DNA from: Tenodera sinensis
Taxonomy: Eukaryota; Arthropoda; Insecta; Mantodea; Mantidae
Direction: 5' to 3'
Assembly: GCA_030765045.1 (NCBI GenBank)
Contig: CM060967.1
Coordinates: 164,620,751 to 164,684,750 of the forward strand
DNA: 64,000 nt
The notes beneath the pieces are model-generated. The model was not told the DNA's origin. It worked only from the letters and a program-made list of their open reading frames with translations, and made no database searches. Positions 11,101-18,942 of the stretch are shown piece after piece. How positions within the stretch are numbered: the first letter of the stretch is position 1; each line of letters opens with the position of its first letter. The translations under genes were made by a program, and so were the position numbers.

Positions 11101-14100
11101 AAGAATATTATTTAGAAGAGCAATTAAAAATGTGAATACAATGTCAGGTTTTCGACTTGGTTATGATATAAAGTATGCTGAAGAAACAAAACACAAGCAT
11201 TATTCCAAAATCTTGAAAGAAAAGAGATCAGTCCAGGAGAATTTCATTTAACTTAATATAACTTGATAACAAGATGCCTAAGGATATACTTTGCCAATTT
11301 CAAAATACTCAAATAGATACCCTAAATCTTGTCAAATTTTTCCGTTATTCTACCTCACAGCATAGGTAACTGTAACTCTAGTGATTCTACTTTCTATTTT
11401 CTCTCTCTCTCTCCCTCCTCCGTAGTTATATTTTGTGCATAAAAGATGAAGTCCATTGATAGAACTAATGATCCTGTTGCAGGTATGACCATTATGCCAC
11501 TGTTTGTGAACTGCTGCCTGCTGCCATACCCAGTTTAGTGCTCTGTCTGAAAGTCTGGCTGTCAGGTAGCTACAGTGCAGACCTTCATATGTCTGTGGCA
11601 AAGGAACTGGGCTACACTGATGCACCTTTGATGCTTAATCCATATCCTAGGTGAGCCTTAACATTACAAGATGTGTAAGTGCACCCACACAGAGAGGTAG
11701 GGAGGTTGCGGAGAATATAATAGTCATTTAATAGTCAATTTATTATATATGCTTTGAATATTTTTCTAAACTTCCAAAACAACTGCAGAAAATGGAACTT
11801 TACAATACTTATTTTTGGTACTGCATGTTTTCTAGAACTGGAAGAACAAAAACCTTAAAACTGGTTGCACTGTGTTTTGCCTGTCTACATTCTTGGCACT
11901 CATTGCCATCTCTTGCTATCATAGTGGTGCAGTTTTTATTAATGGGTCTTTACATAGCATACTGGAGATAATGTTCTTACTGAATGTAGAAATAGAGTGG
12001 TAGCAGACGCGATTATGTGCAGGGTCGATGGTTACAGAATGGAATGCATAAATCAACGTTCCTTTATCACAACATATTTATTCGTTAATTTACACTTTTA
12101 GCACCATATTAATTAATCAACAACTTTCAAAATTCGATAGAATCTACACTGGTTAAAAGTTTGGGTGTAAGTTACATGTTCACACGCTATCAAAAAATAT
12201 ACATCCTTTCATCTTGAGCATACAGACGCTAATGAAAAAAGGTCCCTTTGGCGTCTCCCTGACGCAACACCGCCATTCTTTTGTATTCATCCGCGCAACA
12301 GTTCTCATTGGTTGAACACAAAGTGACAAGAAAACATTGGCTATCTTGAATATTGAAAAATAAGTCCCTGATACACCCAAACAAGAATTAGAAATTTACA
12401 CACTCTTACAAAAATATTTACATGAACGATTTTCTATTGGTCAATATTCTGTCTCAATAGAAAGGCACAGATGAAACCATACATTTTAAAAACTACTTTT
12501 AAAGGCCTTACTTACCAACTTTATGAAAGGAGATGCTGAAACTGGTTACTGTCATCCATTCATAAATTTTTGGCACCTCTTTAGGAAACTATTCATCACT
12601 CATTGTAGTTCATGTTGAGAAATGCTGGCAATTTTCTGGCAGATATTTTGTTTTAATTCTTCCAGGGTGTGTGAGTTTGTCTTATACACTTTGTGTTTTA
12701 GGTTACCCCAGAGATAAAAATCAGTTATTGGAGCTGTGAGAAACCTTTCTCCAATAATGGCGCACTGTACACCAATTTTTTCATCATGAAGCGGTACTTC
12801 ATGAACAATATTAGGTTCGAGTTATAGGGTCAATGTTTTACGAGTTAACAGCTGATGCATACGTGAATACAGTTTTGCCCCATTTTAGAGAATTAACAGA
12901 CAGGGAGCGTGATTTTGCCTTTTTTCAATAAGACTGCAATAGCTCATATGGGCAATTGAAAGTGCAAGAGCTAGAATTTGAACTGAAAAATTAAATGCTG
13001 CAGCTGGGATTTGAACCACAGACTAACTAAGTTAACTAAGATAATGTTCAGATTATGTTAACTAATCATTCATGACACCAAGTTTTGTTTCTGTACCATG
13101 CTTTTAACATTGTACATGTTTTTGTTCCAGGCCACAGCCAGTTGCTCAAACTCTGAATTTCCCAGGTTGGAAAGTACGGGTAGGAGTGGAATGGTTTGCT
13201 AATCTTCGCATCAAGTACAGGAGTGTAGTAGAGAGTGACCAGTAAGTCATCAACATATGAACAATTGTTAACAATAAATTTTACAATTGCTTAGAATTGC
13301 ACAGCAAAGATTTAAACAGTTAATACTGTATGATCACTGATGTTTTGATTAAGGGGAGGTGTTTAGTACACGTTTAAGTGAGAGTCATTCTGGGTTAATG
13401 GCACAGGACAGTCCCAATACAATAATGCTATTCTGTTGACAAGGAATATGTTATTATTATTATTTATTTATGCCAACAAACATACTGTTGGTGTTTTTAA
13501 ACACACAATGGGCAATGTTTAAGAAGTAGAATTGGAAGTAAAACATTCAGTGACACAGCTGGGATTTGAATCACGGACCCTCCACTTACCAGGCGGGTGC
13601 TCTAACCATTAAACTGCTGTGACAACCTGCCGGAGACTAAACTTCACTTATCTTTGATGTCAGTTATAAATACTCAGGCCCAAATTTAGGACCTCTGACG
13701 CACCTGGACAAAGAACAAATTTGCTGCCGCCCCCCCCCCCCCCCCCCCCCCCCCCACTTGCCATACATACGATTAAATTTTCACAATATAGAGAATGATT
13801 TCACTACTTACTGGATACTTAAGTATGAGTGGCAAACACCAAAAATGAGGTTATTAAAATTTAAGTAGGAACATCTTAATAGAAAGAACTTATACTAAAG
13901 AGGCATCACCCCATATTAGATGTCAAAACATATGCTGTTTAAATAACAAGAGGCTTCCTCCTTGCCCTCTCATTTGCAAACAAGTTTATGAGTTCGTTAT
14001 AGTCCATTTTCACTGTTAAGTCAGATTCAATTGCAACAACACCAAGATAACTAAGACGATCCTTCACTTGTGATGTTCTTAAATAATTATTTATGCGTCT

Positions 14101-17100
14101 TAGAGCAGAAGATGATTTCTCAGTTGAGCAGTTGGAAGCAGGAGTGTTCAAGTATATTTGTTTAAGTTTGGGTAAACACTCTCTAGACAGTTACCTTACA
14201 GCTGTGTAGGTGAGTGCGTCGCATTTTCATTCTTTTCTATGTAGCTTCTGAAGTGTAAGCATTCAAGTACAAATGCTGAATCTTCAAGATCCGAACTGTA
14301 GACTTTCTGAAGTCTGGATGATGCTTCCTGAATTTCAAGTGGACTAAGCATCTTCAGATTTGTCAAAAGCATAAATGGATCACTGTATTCCTTGTGGGAA
14401 GAAACTCTGTTGTCCAGTTCTTCAATCAATTTATCCAGAATCAAAAAGAACTTGATGTTTCATGTCTATTTTTTTTTTATTTATTTATTTTTTTTTTTTT
14501 TTTGGGTGCAGCTTTCCAGTAATTTTGCCGCCCCCTAAAATGTGCCGCCCTGGGCAGTTGCATGGTTTGCCCTTACGTAAATACGGCCCTGTGAATACTA
14601 AAGACAGTAATATTAATATTGTAACAAACACAACAAAATCAGCTCTGGCTACTTTTCTATGACTTTATTGTCTTCTAAAGTTTTACCACAAATACTCAGT
14701 TTTCTTTTTATTGTTAACACAGTCCACAGTCTTTTGGGCTATCACAACTGTCCTTCTCAAAACCATGCTCAGTCCTTTTAGTGTAATTCTTCACTTCCCT
14801 AATTATGATGTTACAACCATTTGCAACACTCGTTGAATCTTCTTACAATGGCACGCACGCCCGCCCGCCCGCCCACCCGCCCGCCCGCCCGCCCGCCTGC
14901 CCGCCCACTCACTCACTCACTCAGACAGACAGATACACAGACACACGCACACACAGAGACACATGCTCACAGACACACACACACACACAGAGACACATGC
15001 TCACACTGACCGACTCATGTCCATAACTCAACTCTAAAACTCACTCCTCTGCCCTCCTTATAGACTAAAGATAACATCACATGGTCCTTTCTCAATTTCT
15101 ACACAGACATGTACCAGAAATGACTCAGCTGAAAATCTCTTGAACACTCTTTACACCCCGTTTGTTTCTGCTGTCTCAATTGTTAACAGTCCTGTATACA
15201 CAGCAGGCACGAGGTAGCCCGGCCTTGAACATCTTTGCTGGCACGGCACACGGCACGCACTGTCCTTTGTTGAGCACTGAGACCAAAGTTACAATATTAT
15301 TAACTTACACCAAAGATAAATGAATCTTAGTCTAAATTATTATTTATTTATGCCAACAAACTTACTGTTGGTGTTTTTAAACACACAAGCCATGTGTGGG
15401 AGGAATATGAACTGGTTTGAGAATTCAATGTCATTCTGGCAGGTTGTTACAGTAGCTTAATGGCGAGAGCACTTGCCTGGTAAGCAGAGGGTCTGTGGTT
15501 CAAATCCCAGCTGTGGCATTGAGTTTTTAAGTTCCAGTTCTAGCTCTCAAACATTGCCCACACATGGCTTGTGTGTTTAAAAACACCAACGGTAAGTTTG
15601 TTGGCATAAATAAATAATAATTACCATCTGAAGGTTATTTAATCCCAGGGCATAAAGTACTTACAATAGTAAGTCACCATTGGGGTAATTGTCTCTGATG
15701 TGAGACTGCCTTTGTGGTTTACCGGGAGAAATACAAACTGGTTTGAGAATTCAATGTCATTCTGGCAGGTTGTCACAGTAGCTTAATGGTTAGAGCAGAC
15801 GCCTGGTAAGCGAAGGGTCTGTGGTTCAAATCCTAGCTGTAGCATTGAATTTTTAAGTTCCAGTTCTACCTCTTAGTCTAAATATTTATTATATTTGTTG
15901 ACTTATATTGCTTCATTGTCAATAGCTTAAGTTTTTTCATTGAATGCGTGTTCATTTTGTTTCAGGGTAGAAACATGGTTCAATGCTTGGCAGATACAAA
16001 ATGGGTTTACTAATCCAATGCAGATAGAAAGTTTAATCCCAGCATTCACAGAGTGAGTAATATTTACTTCTTAATGTGTAAAATACTGAAAAGTCAATAA
16101 AAATTATGATGGTGACACTATGTTTCAAAAATGTTTGTAATATTCTGTAAGAAAAGTTAAAGGCTGCTTGTTAGTTAATGCTCATGCAATGATGCTCATT
16201 TGCATAATTAGCTGGTCTTTCAAAGATGCAAATGACTGATTTGCAAAACTAGTCCTGTTGGAAAATACACAATTATAAAGGATAAGTGAAGTTCAGTCAC
16301 TAATTATCTTCCTTTCATAGAAGTTTGAAAACAGTGGTGTTGTAATTAATTTTATTTAAAAGGTGAGTCAATTAATAACACTGAACAACACTTAAAACAT
16401 AATTTTCCGGAACGCGTTTCGAAGGTTAACTTTCCTCCATTATCAACCGGACAATAACTGGGTTTCCATGGTGTTTCATGCATGGTGCAGATGGCAATGC
16501 TTCATGTTGCAGACAGACAACTACATAGAAGTTAATAGTTACAATCCAAGAAGCCACAAACAAGCAATTTTCAATAGTTTAACACATAGATTGGTGAACA
16601 TCCCTCTTTCAGCAGAAGAATACAAAACAGAATATTACAAAATAATTGAAATAGCACTAAAAACCACTTACCCAAAGAATTAGTAGATAAAAAAGTAAAC
16701 CGAGCAGAAAAGAAAAAATTATTAAAAGAAACTACAACTCTCACAGCAGCAAAAACAAAAATGACGTTAAAAAAATTCACATATCATCCATGGGCCTTTG
16801 AAAAATTTAAAAAAGTGTTCAAGGAATACAACATTCAGCTAGCACCAGTAAACCATTACTCCATAAAAAACCTGCTACTTTCAAACATCAAAGATGCTAT
16901 TCCAACTAACAAAAAATCTGGCATATACCAAATTGAATGCAGTGATTGTAACGAAATATACATAGGAAAGCCAAAATAAATTTAGAAATTAGATCCAAGG
17001 AACACGTTAGGAACATCAAGAGTAAACAATTAGAAAAATCAGCAGTTGCGTTTCACTTTTGGACAAAATATCATGACATAAAGCTAGAACCAAAACTTCT

Positions 17101-18404
17101 CAAACACATAACCGGAAAACAAGAACTGTCCACATGGGAACAAATCTTCATTTTAAAAATTAGAAACCGAGTATTTAATTTCGACATTCCTCAGAAAGAT
17201 ATTTTCAGCAAGTTCCTTGAACCGTTATCAGAAGGAACATCAGAAGAAGCATCGCCATCCGCACCATGAAACACCATGGAAACCCAGTTATTGTCCTGTT
17301 GATAATGGAGAAAAGTTAACCTTCAAAACGCATTTCGGAAAATTATGTTGTAAGTGTTGTTTAGTGTTATTAATTGACTCACCTTTTAAATTAAATTAAG
17401 TTTGTATGTCAACTTGTGTTACTTTTGTTGTATATATTTGAAGGCCTGCAGTATTCTCGTGTTTACTTTTCGTATGCCCAAATGCAATTATTGTTATTTC
17501 TGAAAGATTTAAAAGTGTTTGTGTGTGTGTGTGTGTGTGTGTGCGCGTGCGTGTGCGTGCGTGCACGTGTGTGTGTGTGTGCATGCGCTTGCATGCGTGT
17601 GTAATGCTCAGAATTTGATAATAAAATCATTCTTCCTCTTGCCTCCCAATATTTAGAGACTAGATCTTCTTGATTTTGGATAATTTCACATACAATTAAG
17701 TGATCAATGTTCATTAAATAATTTTTTCCACATAAACAGCACTGTGGGGAAGTCATTAATCCAATCTTGAACAAATGTCCATTCAGAGAATCATGGCCTG
17801 AGATCAATCTGAACATTGCAACTGATGATTTTCTTGATAGATCTGGAATTGTAGGTTTATTTTGGAGATCCTTCCAATTAAGCTTTTCAGAAGAAGCAAG
17901 ATATTCATCATATTTTTTGTGAAGATGTTTTTGACTTACTTTTAACTGTTTCATAGGGGATATTTTGTTTTGTTGTTTGAGCAATTTTGGAACCCTTCTT
18001 GGCCAACATGTCTGCTTGATCATTTCTAGAAATTCCACAGTGGGATGGGATCCATAATAATTTGTTACTAAACCAGTTTTCTATTCTGATTATTAGGTTC
18101 TCTTAATACTTTGGTCCTTCTATAATTATAAACTAGAATAGCAATCAAAATCATTGTCAAGAGTACTTCAGTTTCTAATGATAATTTTGTGCTTTATAAC
18201 AGCCTCCTGTTTGAGCTGACTTCCCTGGATGGTTATATGCGCGTGCACCTTGAAGAAGTGTTATATTCTCCTGCAATAGACGAGTGGTTGGGAACACTAG
18301 TCGAGCCTTTACGTGCAAAACTGAGGCAAATGAAGAAAGACGCCGAAGCACAAATGCTTCTTGGTGCTCGAGTACGAGGCTACGATAATTCAGCGCTCAT
18401 TTGA
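3078..18404 (+). CDS. HEXD: Hexosaminidase D, 3' half of gene (5 exons; 5' end outside window)
   Basis: Five exons join without breaking frame: 3078-3273, 11483-11650, 13131-13241, 15966-16052 and 18203-18404 (764 nt, about 254 residues). Every junction is AG/GT, and the running phase (2, 2, 2, 2) agrees at each splice. The product matches the C-terminal half of hexosaminidase D: WVATAFKGATG, FTGWSRYDHY and CELLPAAIPSL are near-signature stretches for this family. HEXD is a GH20 exo-beta-N-acetylhexosaminidase, reported as nucleocytoplasmic in mammals. The catalytic Asp-Glu pair of the GH20 barrel sits in the N-terminal half, so it is not in this window. The first codon of the first exon is split, so at least one exon lies upstream. 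Confidence 0.9.
3655..4640 (+). mobile_element. LINE 3' fragment with RNase H domain (I/Jockey-like), interrupted
   Basis: A 5'-truncated LINE ORF2 remnant in a HEXD intron. The first part (3658-3864) reads as RNase H, with CAYVYRT, the active-site Glu region AAELYAIYQAV and the Asp region LILSDSLSAL. After a 147-bp foldback insertion the frame resumes with the final RNase H block (IPDHIGLPWNEMAHLAAK, 4075-4128). The zinc-knuckle-like tail follows: LARLRIGHCNF, then CPLCDNLL (about 4324-4424). Stops and frameshifts break it. The 3' UTR end GTTGAGCACTTCTAAACC fits the 3' ends of other LINEs in the window (39.7 kb, 35.7 kb). Confidence 0.8.
3865..4011. repeat. 147-bp foldback inserted in LINE RNase H, 11-bp TSD
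   Basis: Two arms of about 60-90 nt (3865-3957 and 3958-4011) are reverse complements around GGAGTTTAGAGCTTTAAACTCC. The insertion is bounded by direct repeats TTCCATCCTAT at 3854-3864 and 4012-4022, and the LINE reading frame continues across it. Both arms match the 3' end of the PLE-3 copy at about 56240-56330 (e.g. AAGCCYGGAAGAA...TCTAGCTTTAATTC). It therefore looks like a duplicated, inverted PLE-3 terminus inserted on its own. Confidence 0.8.
4860..5520 (+). mobile_element. Mariner-type transposon deletion derivative (DUF4817-like HTH)
   Basis: The stretch 5050-5226 encodes a helix-turn-helix N-terminus, KTKSVHWLQLYKTQTSISCV then PSNRSTVHKIVKKFKSSGSA, typical of the DUF4817 domain of insect mariner-type transposases. 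After stops, LTEx..IGVRLEQLPRKSKK (5237-5300) continues the linker. At 5370-5490, TNISLEELQYVSHNL and RHCNACL resemble the C-terminal end of the same transposase class. The DDE catalytic core is missing, so this is an internally deleted, dead copy. Ends were not located precisely. Confidence 0.6.
6020..7250 (+). mobile_element. Mariner-like element M, copy 1 (TIRs of about 110 bp, SINEs inside)
   Basis: Long inverted repeats bound the element: left about 6020-6130 (TGTGTGGTGTTTTGCCTCCA, then TTGCCATCTGCTGCTATCAT) and right about 7126-7245, its reverse complement. Inside, 6890-7120 reads on the + strand as transposase debris: HDEKIGVWCATSRERF, then DFCLWGNLKQDK and NPRRIKTKYL. In mariner transposases the block before F(F/C)LWG is ...RSPDLTPCD, so a piece is deleted between the two. 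SINE-1 copies occupy about 6134-6712. Copies 2 (11.8-13.0 kb) and 3 (30.2-31.3 kb) are related. Confidence 0.75.
6134..6712 (+). repeat. SINE-1 tandem dimer (plus a reversed tail fragment)
   Basis: The + copies have heads at about 6278 and 6596, each with TTAATGG/TTATGGTTAGAGCAC and GTCTGTGGTTCAAATC. A shared leader of about 140 nt (ACCATCTGAAGGTTATTTAA... to ...GGTAGGTTGTCACAG) joins the tail of the first to the head of the second. The same dimer plan is seen at 15.4-15.9 kb. At 6134-6180 a reversed tail (TTATTTATACCAACAAAC) precedes them, and 6195-6265 carries a family D repeat piece. Confidence 0.7.
7251..8018. other. HEXD intron, nothing recognised
   Basis: No exon, element or RNA gene could be supported in this stretch. 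Short open frames on both strands have no recognisable motif. Confidence 0.4.
8019..9465 (+). repeat. Unclassified repeat family C, copy 1, split by PLE-1 copy 2
   Basis: It starts near CTGGTAAGTAGGGGAAGTA and contains the family hallmarks CAGTCTGTGGGCAGCATAAC, CTGGACGACTTTTGCATAAC and, after the PLE insertion, GTGTGCAAAGAGAAC...CTCAAAGC. An expanded (GT)n plus poly-G run (8143-8178) lies inside. The second part resumes at 9207. Closely similar copies are at 25.33-25.89 kb and 40.71-41.57 kb, and a 5' piece is at 58.27-58.44 kb. No conserved coding frame or clear TIR was found. Confidence 0.7.
8653..9206 (+). mobile_element. PLE-1, copy 2, with inverted 3'-end fragment at its left edge
   Basis: The body (about 8707-9206) is the 3' part of PLE-1: GIY-YIG core remnants (YQTECSDCNEVYIGKTKR-like, frameshifted at the start), AVAFHFWIKNHDI, TWEQIFILKN and the 3' UTR ending ...TGTTTTCAAACTTCT. 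The left edge (about 8660-8706, AAAAGGTGAGCCAATTAATAAC) is the reverse complement of the element's own 3' end. It sits inside repeat C; ATGGAA at 8647-8652 and 9207-9212 may be the target duplication. Confidence 0.75.
9466..11482. other. HEXD intron: family D repeat piece and pyrimidine-rich tract
   Basis: A single family D repeat unit lies at about 10120-10240 (AGTAAGAACAAATTAGAAAC ... TTTCAAGTTGTCTCCAACTC). A CT/CCT-rich tract lies at about 10315-10410, and a (CT)n run at 11397-11413. No exon is supported elsewhere in this stretch. Confidence 0.5.
11483..11650 (+). CDS. HEXD: HEXD exon (RYDHY and CELLPAAIPSL)
   Basis: The acceptor gttgcag ends at 11482 and the donor gtgagc starts at 11651. 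Joined to the previous exon it completes the codon AG|G and reads RYDHYATVCELLPAAIPSL, then LCLKVWLSGSYSADLH and DAPLMLNPYPR. The RYDHYxxxCELLPAxIPSL block is the best-conserved HEXD signature. The exon is 168 nt and phase-preserving. Confidence 0.9.
11840..12960 (-). mobile_element. Mariner-like element M, copy 2, split by a solo LTR
   Basis: The outer TIR part (about 11860-11924, CACTCATTGCCATCTCTTGC) is continuous with 12461-12520 (AAAGGCACAGATGAAACC) once the LTR at 11925-12456 is removed. The body (about 12525-12960) is antisense transposase debris, the reverse of the copy 1 interior (e.g. ACCAATTTTTTCATCATGAAG at about 12773). The right end is cut by a SINE-1 fragment. Confidence 0.75.
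11925..12456 (-). mobile_element. Putative solo LTR in mariner TIR, 4-bp TSD
   Basis: A 532-bp insertion begins TGGTGCAG and ends CTGTCTCA (TG...CA). It is flanked by ATAG at 11921-11924 and 12457-12460, inside the mariner M terminal repeat. On the minus strand a polyadenylation signal AATAAA (reverse of about 12069-12076) is present, which is why minus is preferred. No internal retrotransposon sequence follows, so this would be a solo LTR left by recombination. Confidence 0.6.
12966..13025 (-). repeat. SINE-1 head fragment
   Basis: A reverse-oriented piece with GCTGCAGCTGGGATTTGAACCACAGACT-like B-box region (13000-13025). It abuts mariner M copy 2. Confidence 0.6.
13131..13241 (+). CDS. HEXD: HEXD exon
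   Basis: The acceptor ttttgttccag ends at 13130 and the donor gtaagt starts at 13242. It reads RPQPVAQTLNFPGWKVRVGV, then EWFANLRIKYRSVVESDQ with the split codons completed by the neighbours. The FPG motif is shared with other HEXD proteins. 111 nt, phase-preserving. Confidence 0.88.
13457..13645 (-). repeat. SINE-1 copy
   Basis: Reading on the minus strand: head GGTTGTCACAGCAGTTTAAT, B box GATTCAAATCCC, body and tail ending in GTTGGCATAAATAAATAATA. It is nearly complete. Confidence 0.75.
13675..14591 (-). mobile_element. hAT transposon deletion derivative, 8-bp TSD
   Basis: The termini are CAGGCCCAAATTTAGG (13675) and, reversed, CAGGGCCGTATTTACG (ending 14591), imperfect TIRs of a hAT element. 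Flanks TAAATACT (13667-13674) and TGAATACT (14592-14599) match at 7 of 8 positions, the hAT TSD length. Inside are the remains of a transposase C-terminus. A poly-C run (about 13727-13755) and a T-rich run (about 14467-14503) interrupt it. Confidence 0.85.
13939..14444 (-). pseudogene. hAT transposase C-terminus (hATC dimerisation domain)
   Basis: Two antisense frames, 14196-14444 then 13939-14151, carry one protein region. The upstream part has the helical stretch SPLEIQEASSRLQKVYSSDL. The downstream part has TPASNCSTEKSSSALRRINN then YLRTSQVKDRLSYLGVVAIE, which matches the hATC block (P.SNCSAERSFS.L..IKNYLRS...RL..L) of ZMYM1-like hAT transposases. The catalytic RNase-H-like core is absent, so the copy is non-autonomous. 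Confidence 0.8.
14620..15293 (-). mobile_element. Solo LTR L, copy 1 (674 bp, with CCCG expansion), 4-bp TSD
   Basis: It starts TGTAACAAAC and ends AAAGTTACA, giving inverted termini TGTAAC/GTTACA, between ATAT at 14616-14619 and 15294-15297. It is homologous over most of its length to the LTR at 63001-63572. The extra length is a simple repeat at about 14850-15006 that replaces the matching part of the other copy. Orientation is inferred from the minus-strand TATA box in copy 2. Confidence 0.75.
14850..15006. repeat. Compound microsatellite (CCCG)n, (CTCA)n, (CA)n in LTR L
   Basis: A run of CCCG/CCTG units (about 14858-14906) is followed by CTCA units, CAGA units and (AC)n. Its GC content stands out sharply from the AT-rich surroundings. 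The proline-rich frames it creates are artefacts of the repeat. Confidence 0.9.
15339..15875 (+). repeat. SINE-1 tandem dimer with a reversed tail in front
   Basis: 15341-15400 is a reversed tail. 15401-15625 is a complete + copy (head TTGTTACAGTAGCTTAATGG, tail GGCATAAATAAATAATAA). The leader and head of a second + copy (15626-15872) follow directly. The leader ATTACCATCTGAAGGTTATT is identical in plan to that at 6.45 kb. Confidence 0.75.
15966..16052 (+). CDS. HEXD: HEXD exon
   Basis: The acceptor tttgtttcag ends at 15965 and the donor gtgagt starts at 16053. It reads QVETWFNAWQIQNGFTNPMQ then IESLIPAFTE with the flanking split codons. In mammalian HEXD the same position has a WFxxYH..RKLIHPVM segment, consistent with homology. 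87 nt, phase-preserving. Confidence 0.87.
16323..17400 (+). mobile_element. PLE-1, copy 3, with inverted 3' terminus at its left edge
   Basis: 16323 to about 16485 is the reverse complement of the element's own 3' end (AAAAGGTGAGTCAATTAATAA ... ACGCGTTTCGAAGGTTAACT ... TGGGTTTCCATGGTG). About 16505-17400 is the + strand body: thumb/linker (NSYNPRSHKQAIFNSLTHRL), linker, GIY-YIG (GIYQIECSDCNEIYIGKPK then a stop), HFW and STWEQIFIL debris, and the 3' UTR. The RT is absent. The plan matches copy 2, so the inverted end is probably a structural feature of this family. Confidence 0.8.
16761..16979 (+). pseudogene. PLE-1 GIY-YIG endonuclease fragment
   Basis: 72 residues: linker (FTYHPWAFEKFKKVFKEYNI) then GIYQIECSDCNEIYIGKPK, ended by a stop where copy 1 has KTKRNLEIRSKEH. 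The rest of the domain is frameshifted downstream. A dead nuclease remnant. Confidence 0.75.
17516..17604. repeat. (TG)n microsatellite
   Basis: A TG/CG alternating tract between PLE-1 copy 3 and a LINE fragment. It forms the His-Thr repeat of the reverse-strand frame, which is an artefact. Confidence 0.9.
17610..18110 (-). mobile_element. LINE ORF2 3' fragment (RNase H end and zinc knuckle)
   Basis: Antisense to HEXD just before its last exon. At about 18030-18095, in one frame, the RNase H block WIPSHCGISRNDQADMLAKK is readable. After a frameshift the C-terminal region continues: SSVAMFRLISGHDSLNGHLF, CCLCGKNYLMNIDHLIVCE (a CCHC-like knuckle) and KYWEARGRMILLSN. The 3' end is near 17610. 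It belongs to the same broad LINE group as the elements at 35.7 and 50.9 kb. Confidence 0.8.
18203..18404 (+). CDS. HEXD: HEXD terminal exon
   Basis: The acceptor ctttataacag ends at 18202 and the stop codon TGA is 18402-18404. The codon GA|C is completed from the previous exon and the frame reads DLLFELTSLDGYMRVHLEEV, LYSPAIDEWLGTLVEPLRAK and a tail ending GYDNSALI. The YxxAxxEWLxxxVxPxxxxL pattern is shared with the C-terminus of mammalian HEXD. A polyadenylation signal lies 116 nt after the stop. Confidence 0.88.
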
Positions 18405-18519
18405 AATAATAAGACTGCTGTACTTAAACATTAGCTCTATGTATGTTTTATTCACTTTACTTAGTTACACTGTGATTTATTAAGTATAACTGTACAAAAA
18501 TTATATAATTTTATGATTC

Positions 18520-18525
18520 AATAAA
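18520..18525 (+). terminator. HEXD: Polyadenylation signal AATAAA of HEXD
   Basis: The canonical hexamer lies 116 nt after the HEXD stop codon, in AT-rich 3' UTR sequence. Confidence 0.7.
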
Positions 18526-18942
18526 TTTGTAGCATAACTATAACTATTATAGATGTTTTTGGTACTGGTAGAATTTATATAAACAGTATTTAGAAAAAAC
18601 AAAGCATATATCATTGTCACGATTATTTATGCAATGTGCGCTAGGAATTCCAAATTGATCTGCAGTAATTATGATTAGTATTGTTATTTATTTTTAAACA
18701 TTAAACATAACTTTTGAAAACAAGTGCTCCATTTTGTGGAAGAGAAATCAAAAATAATTAATTGACCTTAAGTGTCAGGATGTTCTTAAAGATAGAAGTT
18801 GCATCGGGCTACTGACAGAGTTATAGTCCATCATAATTTTGTACCTGGTAAGGGTCCAGGTGTATCAAACTATGCAAAACAGGCAATGATGTTCATCCTT
18901 ATGCCCTGGAAGAGCATATTACTCACTGCAGATGCTATAGCT

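Noticed and set aside
14805..15026. Pro/Arg-rich then Thr/His-rich proteins
   Set aside because: Translation of (CCCG)n and (CA)n repeats inside a solo LTR.
17290..17345. Calling a functional hammerhead ribozyme
   Set aside because: PLE-1 departs from the invariant core at two positions and closing stems I and III could not be established by eye, so it is reported only as a resemblance.
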